Assembly: GCF_001904745.1 (NCBI RefSeq)
Contig: NZ_MRCD01000006.1
Span: 1 to 64,000, forward strand
DNA length: 64,000 bases
Direction: 5' to 3'
From: Calothrix sp. HK-06
GTDB taxonomy: Bacteria > Cyanobacteriota > Cyanobacteriia > Cyanobacteriales > Nostocaceae
The notes under the pieces were generated by a model. That model was given only the letters and a program-made list of their open reading frames with translations, was not told the origin of the DNA and made no database searches. The translations under genes were made by a program, and so were the position numbers. Positions 45,811 through 55,393 of this stretch are shown here, piece after piece; the stretch's first letter is position 1; every line of letters starts with the position of its first letter.

Positions 45811-46052
45811 ATTGTAATTTGATAATAACGGCGCCAAGCGACAAATGGAATATTTTAACTTAAAAAGTCTCATTCAACCAAACTTGTAGCTATATTTAAC
45901 ACTAACTAGCTGAGTTAAGATAAACCACCTTTAACGATAGCAATGATTGGCGATAAAGTGATAATTATAAGTTAGAGGCTCAGAAACACTTATAATTTGG
46001 CTGTCACATTGACAAGTACAGTAAAAAGTTGGATTGATACTTGGAGAGCAGA

Positions 46053-48698
46053 ATGCTGGATTCATACCGCAAACACGTCGAAGAAAGAGCAGCACTGGGA
46101 ATCCCCGCGCTGCCATTAGATGCAAAACAAACATCAGAACTGTGCGAACTACTTAAAAATCCACCTGCGGGTGAGGAACAGACATTACTGCATTTGTTAC
46201 GTGACCGAGTACCACCGGGTGTTGACCCTGCTGCTTATGTTAAAGCTGGTTTCCTAACGGGTATTGCCAAGGAAGAAATTATTAGTCCTTTAGTTTCCCC
46301 GATAGAAGCGGTTGAGTTATTGGGTACAATGATGGGCGGTTACAATGTACAATCGCTTATCGATTTGTTACAAGTCCCAACCGTTTCGTTATCTGAGTCT
46401 TCAGAAACTCCTTTAGTAATGGGGGGACAAGGTAAGGAACCTATCGCTGCATATGCTGCTGCGGCTTTGAGTAAGATATTGCTCGTATATGATGCATTCC
46501 ATGATGTTATCGAATTATCTAAAACAAATCCTTTTGCAAAGCGAGTTGTAGACTCTTGGGCAGAAGCGGAATGGTTTACTACCCGCGCGCAGTTACCAGA
46601 ATTTATTAACGTCACCGTCTTTAAAGTTCCTGGTGAAACCAATACTGATGATTTATCACCAGCACAACACGCTACAACTCGTCCCGATATTCCTTTACAT
46701 GCGTTGGCAATGTTGGAAACTCGGCAACCAGGAAGTTTAGAAACTATTGCCGAACTTAAGAAAAAGGGACACCCCATTGCTTACGTTGGAGATGTAGTAG
46801 GTACAGGTTCTTCACGGAAGTCAGCTATCAACTCAGTGTTATGGCATATTGGTCAAGATATTCCTTTTGTACCCAATAAACGCGCGGGTGGGTATGTACT
46901 TGGTGAAACTATTGCCCCTATTTTCTTTAATACCGCAGAAGATGCAGGCGCCTTACCTATCGAGTGCGATGTCACAAAGATGGAAACGGGAATGGTAATA
47001 ACTATATATCCTTATAAAGGAGAAATTACCAACGAAGCAGGCGAAGTTATTTCAACATTCCAATTAAGACCCGATACTATTTTAGATGAAGTACGCGCGG
47101 GTGGACGTATACCTTTACTTATCGGACGCACCTTAACAGACAAAACGTGCGTTGCTCTAGGTTTAGAACCAAGCAAATTATTTACCCGTCCTCAACAACC
47201 TGCTGACACAGGTAAAGGTTACACCTTGGCACAAAAAATAGTGGGTAAAGCTTGCGGTTTACCTGGAGTTCGTCCTGAGACATCATGCGAACCTATTATG
47301 ACAACCGTTGGTTCCCAAGATACTACAGGCCCAATGACGCGCGATGAACTTAAAGAACTTGCATGTCTAGGTTTCTCCGCTGACTTAGTAATGCAAAGCT
47401 TTTGCCATACTGCTGCATATCCCAAACCAGTAGATATCAAAACCCATAAAGAACTTCCTGACTTTATAGCTCAACGTGGAGGTGTAGCATTACGTCCCGG
47501 TGATGGAATTATCCACTCATGGTTAAACCGGATGTTACTACCCGACACAGTAGGAACAGGTGGAGACTCACATACACGCTTCCCTCTTGGTATCTCCTTC
47601 CCCGCAGGTTCTGGGTTAGTTGCATTTGCAGCAGCTTTGGGTGTAATGCCTTTAGATATGCCAGAGTCAGTATTAGTACGCTTCAAAGGAGAATTACAAC
47701 CAGGTGTTACATTACGCGATATTGTAAATGCAATTCCCTACGTAGCGATTCAAAAAGGTTTACTAACAGTCGAGAAGAAAAATAAGAAGAACATTTACGC
47801 TGGAAAGATAATGGAAATTGAAGGTTTGCCAGATTTAAAAGTCGAGCAAGCATTTGAACTAACCGACGCTTCCGCCGAACGTTCTTGTGCTGGTTGTACA
47901 ATCAAACTCAGCGTAGAAACTGTTTCCGAATATATCCGCTCGAACGTAGCACTGCTCAAAAACATGGTAGCGCGAGGTTACGGTGATGCAAGAACCATCA
48001 TGCGCCGTGTTGCCAAAATGGAAGAATGGTTAGCAAATCCGGTATTAATGGAAGCAGATGCAGATGCGGAATATGCGGAGATTATCGAGATTGACTTGAA
48101 CGAAATTAAAGAACCAATTGTAGCGGCGCCAAACGACCCTGATAACGTTAAATTACTATCAGAAGTAGCAGGCGACCCAGTACAAGAAGTATTCGTAGGT
48201 TCCTGTATGACCAATATTGGACATTACCGTGCTACTGCGAAGGTATTAGAAGGCGCCGGTCAAGTATCAGCAAGGTTATGGGTGGCGCCTCCCACACGGA
48301 TGGACGAAACTCAGTTAAAGAACGAAGGCGTTTACGATATTTTTGTAGCAGCAAACGCGCGGACAGAAATGCCAGGTTGTAGTTTGTGCATGGGGAACCA
48401 AGCGCGCGTTGAAGATGGAACTACAGTATTTTCAACTTCGACGAGAAACTTTAATAACCGCATGGGTAAAGATGCTCAGGTTTATTTAGGTTCTGCGGAG
48501 TTAGCTGCTGTATGCGCGCTGCTAGGTAGAATTCCTACAGTACAGGAGTATTCGGATATTGTAGGGACAAAGATTCAACCGTTTGCAGATAATTTGTACC
48601 GATATTTGAACTTTGACCAAATTACTGGGTTTGAAGATGAGGGAAGGGTGATAAGTAAGGAAGAGGAGGAGAAAATTTTGGAATTAAGTGTGAAGTAG
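46053..48698 (+). CDS. acnB: Aconitate hydratase B (bifunctional with 2-methylisocitrate dehydratase)
   Basis: 881 residues from [16 protein letters not shown], whose ATG follows GGAGAGC; the frame can start four codons earlier with TTG. AcnB order: HEAT-like domain (to about 160), then the swivel domain, then the three catalytic domains, with the [4Fe-4S] ligands in GSCMTN and [10 protein letters not shown] near the end. It interconverts citrate and isocitrate in the TCA cycle. A shortened, mutated copy of part of this gene occurs at 53499-53602. Confidence 0.96.
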   Translation: MLDSYRKHVEERAALGIPALPLDAKQTSELCELLKNPPAGEEQTLLHLLRDRVPPGVDPAAYVKAGFLTGIAKEEIISPLVSPIEAVELLGTMMGGYNVQSLIDLLQVPTVSLSESSETPLVMGGQGKEPIAAYAAAALSKILLVYDAFHDVIELSKTNPFAKRVVDSWAEAEWFTTRAQLPEFINVTVFKVPGETNTDDLSPAQHATTRPDIPLHALAMLETRQPGSLETIAELKKKGHPIAYVGDVVGTGSSRKSAINSVLWHIGQDIPFVPNKRAGGYVLGETIAPIFFNTAEDAGALPIECDVTKMETGMVITIYPYKGEITNEAGEVISTFQLRPDTILDEVRAGGRIPLLIGRTLTDKTCVALGLEPSKLFTRPQQPADTGKGYTLAQKIVGKACGLPGVRPETSCEPIMTTVGSQDTTGPMTRDELKELACLGFSADLVMQSFCHTAAYPKPVDIKTHKELPDFIAQRGGVALRPGDGIIHSWLNRMLLPDTVGTGGDSHTRFPLGISFPAGSGLVAFAAALGVMPLDMPESVLVRFKGELQPGVTLRDIVNAIPYVAIQKGLLTVEKKNKKNIYAGKIMEIEGLPDLKVEQAFELTDASAERSCAGCTIKLSVETVSEYIRSNVALLKNMVARGYGDARTIMRRVAKMEEWLANPVLMEADADAEYAEIIEIDLNEIKEPIVAAPNDPDNVKLLSEVAGDPVQEVFVGSCMTNIGHYRATAKVLEGAGQVSARLWVAPPTRMDETQLKNEGVYDIFVAANARTEMPGCSLCMGNQARVEDGTTVFSTSTRNFNNRMGKDAQVYLGSAELAAVCALLGRIPTVQEYSDIVGTKIQPFADNLYRYLNFDQITGFEDEGRVISKEEEEKILELSVK

Positions 48699-48720
48699 TT
48701 TTTGGTTGTTGGGACATATA

Positions 48721-48750
48721 TCTTGTGGAACGGGCGTCCCCGCCCGTTTC
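48721..48750. repeat. Dispersed palindromic repeat
   Basis: TCTTGTGGAACGGGCGTCCCCGCCCGTTTC, with a perfect-looking hairpin core, 22 bases behind the acnB stop. Probably serves as the transcript-end hairpin, although no T-run follows. Confidence 0.6.
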
Positions 48751-48794
48751 AATTTTAAAGGGTTTGGAGGCGCCTACCTTACAAAATGCATAAT

Positions 48795-48920
48795 TTATTT
48801 TTTGGTTTTGCTTTTAATCTTTGATGCTTCATAACGTTTACTCGCTTCGTTCATAACCGCTTGAGGTTGCAAACCCGAAGCTAATAGCTTAAGTCCGTTT
48901 AAACGGGCTAAATGAAATAA
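48795..48920 (-). pseudogene. 3'-terminal remnant of an unidentified gene
   Basis: About 41 codons in an open frame without a start, HLARLNGLKLLASGLQPQAV and then KRYEASKIKSKTKK and a stop. The basic tail and codon use look coding, and the upstream end is cut by a stop. The family is not recognised. It lies between acnB and the reverse transcriptase gene. Confidence 0.3.
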
Positions 48921-48948
48921 AATTTAATACTAAGAAATAATATACTTT

Positions 48949-50601
48949 TTACTGTACAGTTAGTATTAATTTCAAACATTTTCCTACAACTTCACGATAT
49001 TCTATATACTCTTCTTTTGTTACTCCCCACGCAATTTTATCTGATATGCTAGGATGAGATACAGTATTTCTATTTCTTCTATCAAAAAGATTACGAATAG
49101 ATATACAAATTTCGTGAGGTATAGATTTAGAAGTTAAGTAATTAACAACATCGTCTGCTTCATATTTTGTCTTTTGCTTAATTGTATCAAAACACATACA
49201 TACCGCATGAATTTCATTTAATAAGTGATTTAATCCTACTGAATAAGAGTTGATTTTTTCATTAAATATACGTAACCGTGTTTGCTCTATCACATTGGAG
49301 TATTGTGTTATCAAAACAACTTCCTCATATGATAATTGAAAGTATCCTGGTTTTTCTGAGAATATAGAGATTTCCTCAAACGCATTGAAGATATGCTTAA
49401 AGCTATCGATAGTTTTGATTCTGCCAAATAAGTTAGTGTATTGAAATTCATGTTGACACAGTAATGTTAATATTAAATAAGCATCTCTAGTCGATAGTTT
49501 CATCTTTGAGTCCAAAAAATTTACGAATTCTTGTAAAACCTTCTTGCTTTTAGATATTATTAAGATAATCTCACGGGGCATAACATTAACTAAATCAAAG
49601 TTAAATTCATTGAATATAGCTTCAATTTGTGCTATGTTCTCTTCCTTTGCTAAAAGCTGATTTACAGATTTTTCGTAGATTTCTCTTAAAATATCTGCTT
49701 CAATCGTTCCATCTGAGTAAATGGAAAAGTCGATACTCGAATTTTTAAGCTTTTGGAGTTCATGAAAAATATTAGCTAATTTATTTTCTGGAGTTTCATC
49801 ATTTTCTTCGTCATTAAGATGATATTCAGGTGAAACTTTTTTCAAATCTTTTAATATAGTTTCTCTGTCAGATTTATTTCCAAGCCAATAAAGTTTTGTT
49901 TTTTTATTTAATTTAACTTTCAAATGTGAATATAGCAAATCTGAAATTTGTGAGGTTAATGAATATATAATTTTTTCTCTTTGCAATTGAATCGATTCAT
50001 TACAAAAATTCACAACTATGAATATATCATCAACATAGCGAATTATTGTATGCTCATTTATAAATTCTTTATATGTAAGTATTTCTGAGTCTATTAACAA
50101 ATCACTAAAAGTTAAATATAAGTAACTGATAAAGCTAGAAATTATATCATTATCAGCTTGCGGAATTCCACCTTGATTATGCGACAAATAACTATAAAAA
50201 AATTTTAAATTTTCTTTAGTCGATGTTGTAAAACTTAACTCTTCTTTAATACTTGGTTTAACAGATTTATCAAGATTATCAAGTAGAGTCGGAATGGAAA
50301 TATTATCAAAAAAATTTTCTATGTCAAGCTTAATTACAAGTTTATTGTCAGAATCATTAGTGATTTGTTTTCTAATTTGTTTCTTAAAATCTTTGTAGTA
50401 ATTTTTATAGAATGTAGTCTCATGTTTTACTGTTAAAGAATTTTGATTGAAGAGTAGATTTCCGCCATAGTAGCATTTTAAGCGTTTATTTTTAGCAGCA
50501 TAGGTTTGTAAAAAATCTTGGGATAGTTTGAGTAAGTAAAGACCTATAGCGTTTTCAGTTCTAATGAAGTACATCAGAGCGGGCAAGGATGCCCACTCCA
50601 C
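48949..50601 (-). CDS. AbiA-like defence reverse transcriptase, main part of a split gene, with C-terminal HEPN-type motif
   Basis: 550 residues. RT domain: LVIKLDIENFFDN with Asp93, GGIPQADNDIISSF near 145-157, and the catalytic YVDD (189-192) in IIRYVDDIFIVV. The C-terminal third ends with RNTVSH (511-516), an R-x4-H HEPN ribonuclease motif. The first nine residues (EWASLPAL) come from an inserted repeat; genuine sequence resumes at GLYLLKLSQ. Removing the 103-bp element at 50547-50649 joins it in frame to the 108-residue frame upstream, giving about 639 residues, near the length of AbiA (about 630). AbiA proteins stop phage infection. As it stands the gene is broken, though the RT part could still be made from an internal start. 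Confidence 0.72.
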   Translation of the reverse strand: MEWASLPALMYFIRTENAIGLYLLKLSQDFLQTYAAKNKRLKCYYGGNLLFNQNSLTVKHETTFYKNYYKDFKKQIRKQITNDSDNKLVIKLDIENFFDNISIPTLLDNLDKSVKPSIKEELSFTTSTKENLKFFYSYLSHNQGGIPQADNDIISSFISYLYLTFSDLLIDSEILTYKEFINEHTIIRYVDDIFIVVNFCNESIQLQREKIIYSLTSQISDLLYSHLKVKLNKKTKLYWLGNKSDRETILKDLKKVSPEYHLNDEENDETPENKLANIFHELQKLKNSSIDFSIYSDGTIEADILREIYEKSVNQLLAKEENIAQIEAIFNEFNFDLVNVMPREIILIISKSKKVLQEFVNFLDSKMKLSTRDAYLILTLLCQHEFQYTNLFGRIKTIDSFKHIFNAFEEISIFSEKPGYFQLSYEEVVLITQYSNVIEQTRLRIFNEKINSYSVGLNHLLNEIHAVCMCFDTIKQKTKYEADDVVNYLTSKSIPHEICISIRNLFDRRNRNTVSHPSISDKIAWGVTKEEYIEYREVVGKCLKLILTVQ

Positions 50602-50649
50602 AAGAGATACATTAATTTAGTGTGTACCTTACTTGACAAGGAACTGCTA
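50547..50649. mobile_element. 103-bp TA-flanked MITE inserted in the reverse transcriptase gene
   Basis: On the minus strand the element begins TAGCAGTTCC and ends GAAAACGCTA, with TA on both sides (50650-50651 and 50545-50546) as target duplication. Inside lies a copy of the TTGTGGAGTGGGCATCC-type repeat. Excision of element plus one TA restores the reading TCA ATA GGT CTT TAC, that is SIGLY, in frame. It carries no transposase. Confidence 0.72.
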
Positions 50650-50973
50650 TATTGAGTAATACAAAACTCTTAAAGGATAAGTAATAAATTTTTGATTGCG
50701 TAGACCTAGGTAAGATTTTGGAACAACATAATCATAAAAAGCGAACTCACGCTCTAGGGCATAAAAGAGAGCATTAGCAACCCGTTTATCAAAATATTCT
50801 TGAGTATTTACTATATTTGTCAAATGAGAAATACGTTTATAGTAAAACATACTAAGCGTCAAATAATGTTTATTTTTATCCATTTGATTAATTTGGAAAT
50901 CAAGTAATTTTTTTGCTTCTTGCCATAAAGAAAAATCTATAAAACTGAGTAGTGATAATGTGTTGTTTTTCAT
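50647..50973 (-). pseudogene. N-terminal part of the split AbiA-like reverse transcriptase
   Basis: 108 residues, starting MKNNTLSLLSFIDFSLW and ending ITYPLRVLYYSI, where the MITE brings a stop codon. In related RTs a region like VPKSYLGLRNQ followed by PLRVLYYS precedes the first RT block, so this is the missing front of the gene at 48949-50601. Its own ATG lies after an AT-rich upstream stretch of about 230 bases without other features. Confidence 0.65.
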
Positions 50974-51204
50974 GAGTATAAATCTTGACCTTATTGATTA
51001 GAATAATAGCAAAATTAAAAATATATAAAATCTTATTAGTTTTGGAATAAATTGATATATCATACCTTTGTTGCTAATTATCAAAGCAGATAAACAGGTT
51101 TAACTAAGTAAAATCTATAAAAACTGTTAATAAATATAGTATTAATAGTTGGATTACTTAATTAGTTATAATACAAGTGCAAGCGACTAAAGAAGTATGA
51201 CTCA

Positions 51205-53010
51205 TTATTTTTGGAAAAGCTTGGATACTGCCAGTAATTCTCGCCCTACTACTTCCACTGTAGACGAATCTTTTCTCGTAAAAACTTTATCACCAAGAAA
51301 TGAAACATCTTTTTGAGCAGGGATAGTAATCCTAATTACCGAATAACTTTTAGGCTTATATGAAATGGTATCGAATTTAGCTAGTACTTGAGTTTTAAGT
51401 GGTTCTGTTAAGGCAGAGTTTTGAATTGTATTAGTTATTAATTTAATATATTCCTCTATACTTTTATTTTGCAATTGTGCTTCTCTATCAATACCAACAA
51501 TATATCTTCCATTTATCTCAATTGGTGTAATTTTATCTAAAACTTCGATTCTGCGAGCATGTTTCTCACAGTCTGTGACTCCAATATGAATATACCCATC
51601 ACTATCTGACCCTAAATTGGCTATTCCACATATAGTTTCGGTAAGCCTTATCAGTAAGTCTTTATTTAACTCTCTTTTTGATGATAAATCAAGTAAGCCT
51701 TGCTTACATTCATATCTTGAAGTTTCTATACGAGAACGACGTAGGGAATTTTCTAAGTCAAGTACAAGTTCGGCACCATGTCCTAATGCAGAAGGTTCTT
51801 TTTTAGCAAAACAATCTTGAATTAAGCCTATAGTTCTGCTAATGTTTTTCTTTCGGTCTTCTGTTGTGGTATAATGGCTGCTTAAATCGAGTGCTTTTTG
51901 AAGCCCTCGTAAAGCTTTAGTAATACCATCTGGGTCGGCTGGAGAAAGTTCTTTACGGATAATTAGATCGAAAAATGCCATGAAAATAGTGTAAAAAGCT
52001 GTTCGGATGGGGTTATTACTAGATGGATTAACTATTCGTGATAAACGTTTTGTGTCTGAACTACAAGCTTCAATAGTTTCACGCATTACAGCAAATGTTT
52101 TAATAACATCATGAGTCAATTTCTTAGAACCGTAAGTAGCTAAAGCCGTTTCCAAAAGATTAAAATATTTACTATCTTTATCATACAAACTATCCAAACG
52201 CTCTGTACTTACAGGTAAAGGCTCGTTAAGCAAGATAGAAGCAGCAATATCAGCTACCATTTGTTCATCTTCGCTTTCTCGAAGTTGTTTGACTGTTAAG
52301 GCGCCTTGCTTACACCAAATAGTATCTTCGGCTTTAATTTTATAATTTTGGTTGCTTTTTTGTGAATCAATACTGATTTCAGGCATATTTGTAAGACGTA
52401 GTACTTTATCAGAAACATCACCACGTAATTCCATAGATATTGAGCGTACTAATTCTGCAAATGCCGTTGTTATGCCTGCTTGTCTTTTTTCTTGGCTACT
52501 TAGATGTTTGCCACTGGAATTGATGCGACCAAACACTTCTGTTATATCTTCTTCTCCCATTGCAGTATACACTGTCACTGCAAGTTGGTAGTCTAGTACA
52601 TCGGCACACTCTTTACCTGACAAAAGATTTATTTTTTGTTTGTCAATATCTTCTTTATTTATTTCAAGTTGAATAACTCCATCAGTTACTAATTGTTTAG
52701 CGTAAGAAAACTCATCAAGATTAAAATATTTATTATCAAAGCTAAAACAATTTTCTATAAAACTAAAAATTGCATTAAGACGTTGCATTCCGTCAATAAT
52801 TTCATATTTACCACTACCATATATTTGAGGACGCTCTGCAAACAAAATCAGTGGAATTGGATATCCTTTTAAAATGCTACTAATTAGCCTTTCTTTCTCT
52901 GTAACTGTCCAAACAAGCTTTCTTTGATACTTTCTGTTGACTAATAAACTGCCTGAACGGTAGAGTCGGTACGCTTCTGTAACACTCATCCCGCGAGGTG
53001 TAATACTCAT
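51205..53010 (-). CDS. DUF262 - Schlafen/AlbA_2 fusion protein, putative defence effector
   Basis: 601 residues. N-terminal DUF262 (ParB/Srx-like, as in GmrSD): VNRKYQRKLVWT near 25-36 and IIDGMQRLNAIFSF near 72-85, the DGQQR-type nucleotide site with Met in place of Gln. A helical middle (to about 410). The C-terminal part (about 420-600) looks like an AlbA_2/Schlafen domain: SRYECKQGLLDL (the E-x-K element), ICGIANLGSDSDGYIHIGV (ANxxGG-like region) and VIRITIPAQKDVSF. DUF262 proteins act in modified-DNA restriction and Schlafen domains cleave tRNA or bind nucleic acid, so a phage-defence role is inferred. It lies beside the broken reverse transcriptase, about 230 bases upstream of it, on the same strand. 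Confidence 0.75.
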   Translation of the reverse strand: MSITPRGMSVTEAYRLYRSGSLLVNRKYQRKLVWTVTEKERLISSILKGYPIPLILFAERPQIYGSGKYEIIDGMQRLNAIFSFIENCFSFDNKYFNLDEFSYAKQLVTDGVIQLEINKEDIDKQKINLLSGKECADVLDYQLAVTVYTAMGEEDITEVFGRINSSGKHLSSQEKRQAGITTAFAELVRSISMELRGDVSDKVLRLTNMPEISIDSQKSNQNYKIKAEDTIWCKQGALTVKQLRESEDEQMVADIAASILLNEPLPVSTERLDSLYDKDSKYFNLLETALATYGSKKLTHDVIKTFAVMRETIEACSSDTKRLSRIVNPSSNNPIRTAFYTIFMAFFDLIIRKELSPADPDGITKALRGLQKALDLSSHYTTTEDRKKNISRTIGLIQDCFAKKEPSALGHGAELVLDLENSLRRSRIETSRYECKQGLLDLSSKRELNKDLLIRLTETICGIANLGSDSDGYIHIGVTDCEKHARRIEVLDKITPIEINGRYIVGIDREAQLQNKSIEEYIKLITNTIQNSALTEPLKTQVLAKFDTISYKPKSYSVIRITIPAQKDVSFLGDKVFTRKDSSTVEVVGRELLAVSKLFQK

Positions 53011-53241
53011 ACTTAATTAAAATACTATTTGTCAACGACAATTATACTAAATTAATTAGTAATATTTCATACTTTGTATAAAAATTTTTGTCTTATAGTA
53101 TTTCTACGCAGTCAGAAGGCTAAAATTTTGAGAAAAAGCTGGTTTCAACTGCGTTCGTTAAGGTAGCATTTAGATTATTTCACGAATCGAACCACCCGCA
53201 ACGAGCCAAAATTTATGACATGTGCTACAAGGTTTATTTGC

Positions 53242-53463
53242 ATGAAATCGCTGCAAGACTATACAATCGTTATCCGCCCTGATGACAATGGTACATTTGT
53301 CGCTTACGTCCCTGCAATTCCCGGTTGTCAAGCTTGGGGACAAACTATAGATGAAGCGCGCGCTGATATTGTTAATGTTTTGGAGATGATACAAGAAGAA
53401 TATGTAGAAGAAGCACTAGTAATGCCTGAAGATGTTGAGTTGGTGATAGCGAACGTCAGCTAA
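53242..53463 (+). CDS. Orphan HicB-like antitoxin
   Basis: 73 residues from MKSLQDYTIVIRPDDNG; a longer frame from 53215 is less likely. The partial RNase-H-like HicB fold shows VAYVPAIPGCQAWGQTIDEARADI. HicB normally neutralises the HicA mRNA interferase, but no HicA frame is seen on either side. Single HicB-like proteins are common in cyanobacteria. The DNA-binding C-terminal domain of longer HicB proteins is absent. Confidence 0.75.
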   Translation: MKSLQDYTIVIRPDDNGTFVAYVPAIPGCQAWGQTIDEARADIVNVLEMIQEEYVEEALVMPEDVELVIANVS

Positions 53464-53498
53464 ATCAAGTGAATTAGAATGAGCTGCATAAAAATAAA

Positions 53499-53602
53499 AT
53501 GCAAGAATGGTTAGCAAACAAAGTATTAATGGAAGCAGACCCAAATGCGGAATATGCGGGAATTATCAAACTAAACTTGAACGAAATGAAGAACTAATTG
53601 TA
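53499..53602 (+). pseudogene. acnB: Misplaced fragment of acnB
   Basis: MQEWLANKVLMEADPNAEYA and further to NLNEMKN corresponds to the acnB stretch [20 protein letters not shown]...DLNEIKE at 48018-48116, with many substitutions and a stop. About 100 bases of the gene have been duplicated to this site 5 kb away and have decayed. Confidence 0.75.
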
Positions 53603-53623
53603 AAAGTATCAGGCGCCTAGATA

Positions 53624-53858
53624 GACTTAAGTTACAACTCCATACCTTCCACTAACAACTGAAACAATGCTTTTAGCCGTTCAGTTATGGGCAGAAGCAA
53701 GACTCAGAGGAAGACCAACAGCAGACCCTTCAGCATTAGATGGTGATGTAATTTTAGCCACACAAGCAATATCGGTAGAAAATGAAGGGTATGAAGTGGT
53801 AATTGCAACAACGAATGTAGGACATCTAAGTACCTGGACAGAAATAATTACATCTTGA
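53624..53858 (+). pseudogene. C-terminal remnant of a PIN-domain (VapC-type) toxin
   Basis: The frame from about 53624 reads VTTPYLPLTTET and then MLLAVQLWAEARLRGRPTADPSALDGDVILATQA, ending VVIATTNVGHLSTWTEI. This is the second half of a cyanobacterial VapC-type PIN nuclease with the acidic residues in ALDGDVILA. The first half with the first catalytic Asp (usually LLDTS) is missing, and no antitoxin gene remains. An ATG at 53667 can open only the last 63 residues. Confidence 0.7.
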
Positions 53859-54077
53859 GTTCTAGGCTGAGTAAAGGTTTCAAGCCTATTTTTTTGTAAT
53901 TAATTTTGTCTGGCTACTTATCACAGTTTATAGACGCTCAGGAATGGCGCACTATTTAATAAACTTAGTATTAATAATGCGTTTGTATTAATTATCCCAT
54001 TGAGGGCAGGTGCCATTTTAAACCTCTCTTTAACTCCCCCCCTGCGTTCTCTGCGTCTCTGTGGTAAAAATAAAAAC

Positions 54078-54107
54078 CACTGCACAGGCGAGACGCCTAT
54101 GCTACAA
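54078..54107. repeat. Dispersed palindromic repeat overlapping a gene end
   Basis: CACTGCACAGGCGAGACGCCTATGCTACAAG, preceded by a TCTCTGTGGTAAAAATAA repeat. The repeat contains the stop codon of the nucleotidyltransferase gene on the minus strand (54102-54104) and its last residues. Confidence 0.65.
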
Positions 54108-54650
54108 GACCATATTTTTCAAAACTGGACATTTTTCTAAAAAACTAGCAGCCTTATTACTTGCATCAACATTATTCACATGTATAGGAGTCGGACAAAT
54201 TACACCATTAAACAAATCATCTAGCCCATAAGGTGTAAAAAATTCCCATTCCCCTTCATTATCCACTCGCACCCCTACCGCAGTAGCAGTATGTAACCAC
54301 TTACTAATACCATCTTCTGTACTAATAAACGTCTGGCGCCCGCTACGCCACCTTGCAAAGCTAGCCTGATTTTTTACATCAAATATATAGTTAGGAAATT
54401 GGTTTGTTAAAGCTTCTTTGGCGCCAAGTTCTTGAGAACGCCCACCCTCAGCATCAAAGAAAGCAATATCAAAGTCTTTAATAGTTAATTTACAATCATC
54501 ACCACCAAGTATATGGCGCCAAACTGTATTACGAACGGCGCCACCTGCTAACCACCAGTTAGGGAGTTGCAGTTTTGCGATAGCTGGCAACACTTCACCA
54601 ACAGGAGAATTTAGAAGTATTTCTTTTAGCTGTACTTGGTTTGATGTCAT
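54102..54650 (-). CDS. Nucleotidyltransferase family protein (COG3575-type)
   Basis: 182 residues. The nucleotidyltransferase core is WWLAGGAVRNTVWRHI near 32-47 followed by IKDFDIAFFD near 60 (the acidic metal ligands). This is the small DUF925/COG3575 branch of unknown substrate. The start codon overlaps the stop of the TauE gene by four bases (ATGA). The last two residues and the stop come from a dispersed repeat, so the original end may have been longer. Confidence 0.83.
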   Translation of the reverse strand: MTSNQVQLKEILLNSPVGEVLPAIAKLQLPNWWLAGGAVRNTVWRHILGGDDCKLTIKDFDIAFFDAEGGRSQELGAKEALTNQFPNYIFDVKNQASFARWRSGRQTFISTEDGISKWLHTATAVGVRVDNEGEWEFFTPYGLDDLFNGVICPTPIHVNNVDASNKAASFLEKCPVLKNMVL

Positions 54651-55393
54651 TTGGCTGGAAATAAAAAGAAGTAGCTAGTTATGGAAACTCCAATACATGT
54701 AATAAAATTACGTACCCATACTGAACTAACCTTACGCGCGAAGAAAGCACTACCATATCCACCAATTAAAGCACCAACCGCCATTAAAATAGCACTTGAC
54801 CATATAATAATGCCTGCTTTCATAAAATAAAGCAAAGCGCAAGCGTTTAAAGTTGTTGCTAACCAGCTTTTTACAGCATTCATTGTGTGAATACTTTTAA
54901 TACCCATCATTTCTAGAATAGCTAGTATAACAATACCACCACCGCCACCAAAAAAACCTCCATATATAGCAATTAGGAATTGAAAGATAATTACTAACCA
55001 CATTGGTAATTTAAAACGATTTTGCAACCAGCTATTAATTCGCTTGCCAAATGCAAATAATAATGTGGCAGTTAGCATTAAATATGGAATTAAACCAGCA
55101 AAGCTTTTAGAGGGAGTATTTAACAGTATATACGAACCAATAGTTCCTCCTAAAACGCTTGCTACAGTCAGTGTAAAAAACTCCCATCGACGAATTGTCA
55201 TATCTTGACGATAAGCAAATGTTGAAGCAGCAGTTCCTACCCACATTGCCGCTGTATTCGTTGCATTCGCAGGAATTGGTGAAATTCCAACGAACATTAA
55301 AGCTGGAAATGCAATTAATCCCCCTCCACCAGCAACACCATTCATGGCGCCAGCAATTATAGCAACCGTAAATAAGAATAAATTAGTTAACAT
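54647..55393 (-). CDS. TSUP/TauE-SafE family membrane transporter
   Basis: 248 residues, eight hydrophobic spans in two similar halves. The family signatures NGVAGGGGLIAFPAL (about 19-33) and GGFFGGGGGIVILAIL (about 145-160) are clear. Such proteins move sulfite, sulfoacetate or other small organic acids across the plasma membrane. The gene overlaps both neighbours: one base with the methyltransferase upstream, four with the nucleotidyltransferase downstream. Confidence 0.9.
   Translation of the reverse strand: MLTNLFLFTVAIIAGAMNGVAGGGGLIAFPALMFVGISPIPANATNTAAMWVGTAASTFAYRQDMTIRRWEFFTLTVASVLGGTIGSYILLNTPSKSFAGLIPYLMLTATLLFAFGKRINSWLQNRFKLPMWLVIIFQFLIAIYGGFFGGGGGIVILAILEMMGIKSIHTMNAVKSWLATTLNACALLYFMKAGIIIWSSAILMAVGALIGGYGSAFFARKVSSVWVRNFITCIGVSITSYFFLFPAK

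Noticed and set aside
50575-50601. EWASLPAL as the true start of the reverse transcriptase
   Set aside because: These codons belong to the dispersed repeat inside the inserted element, not to the gene family.
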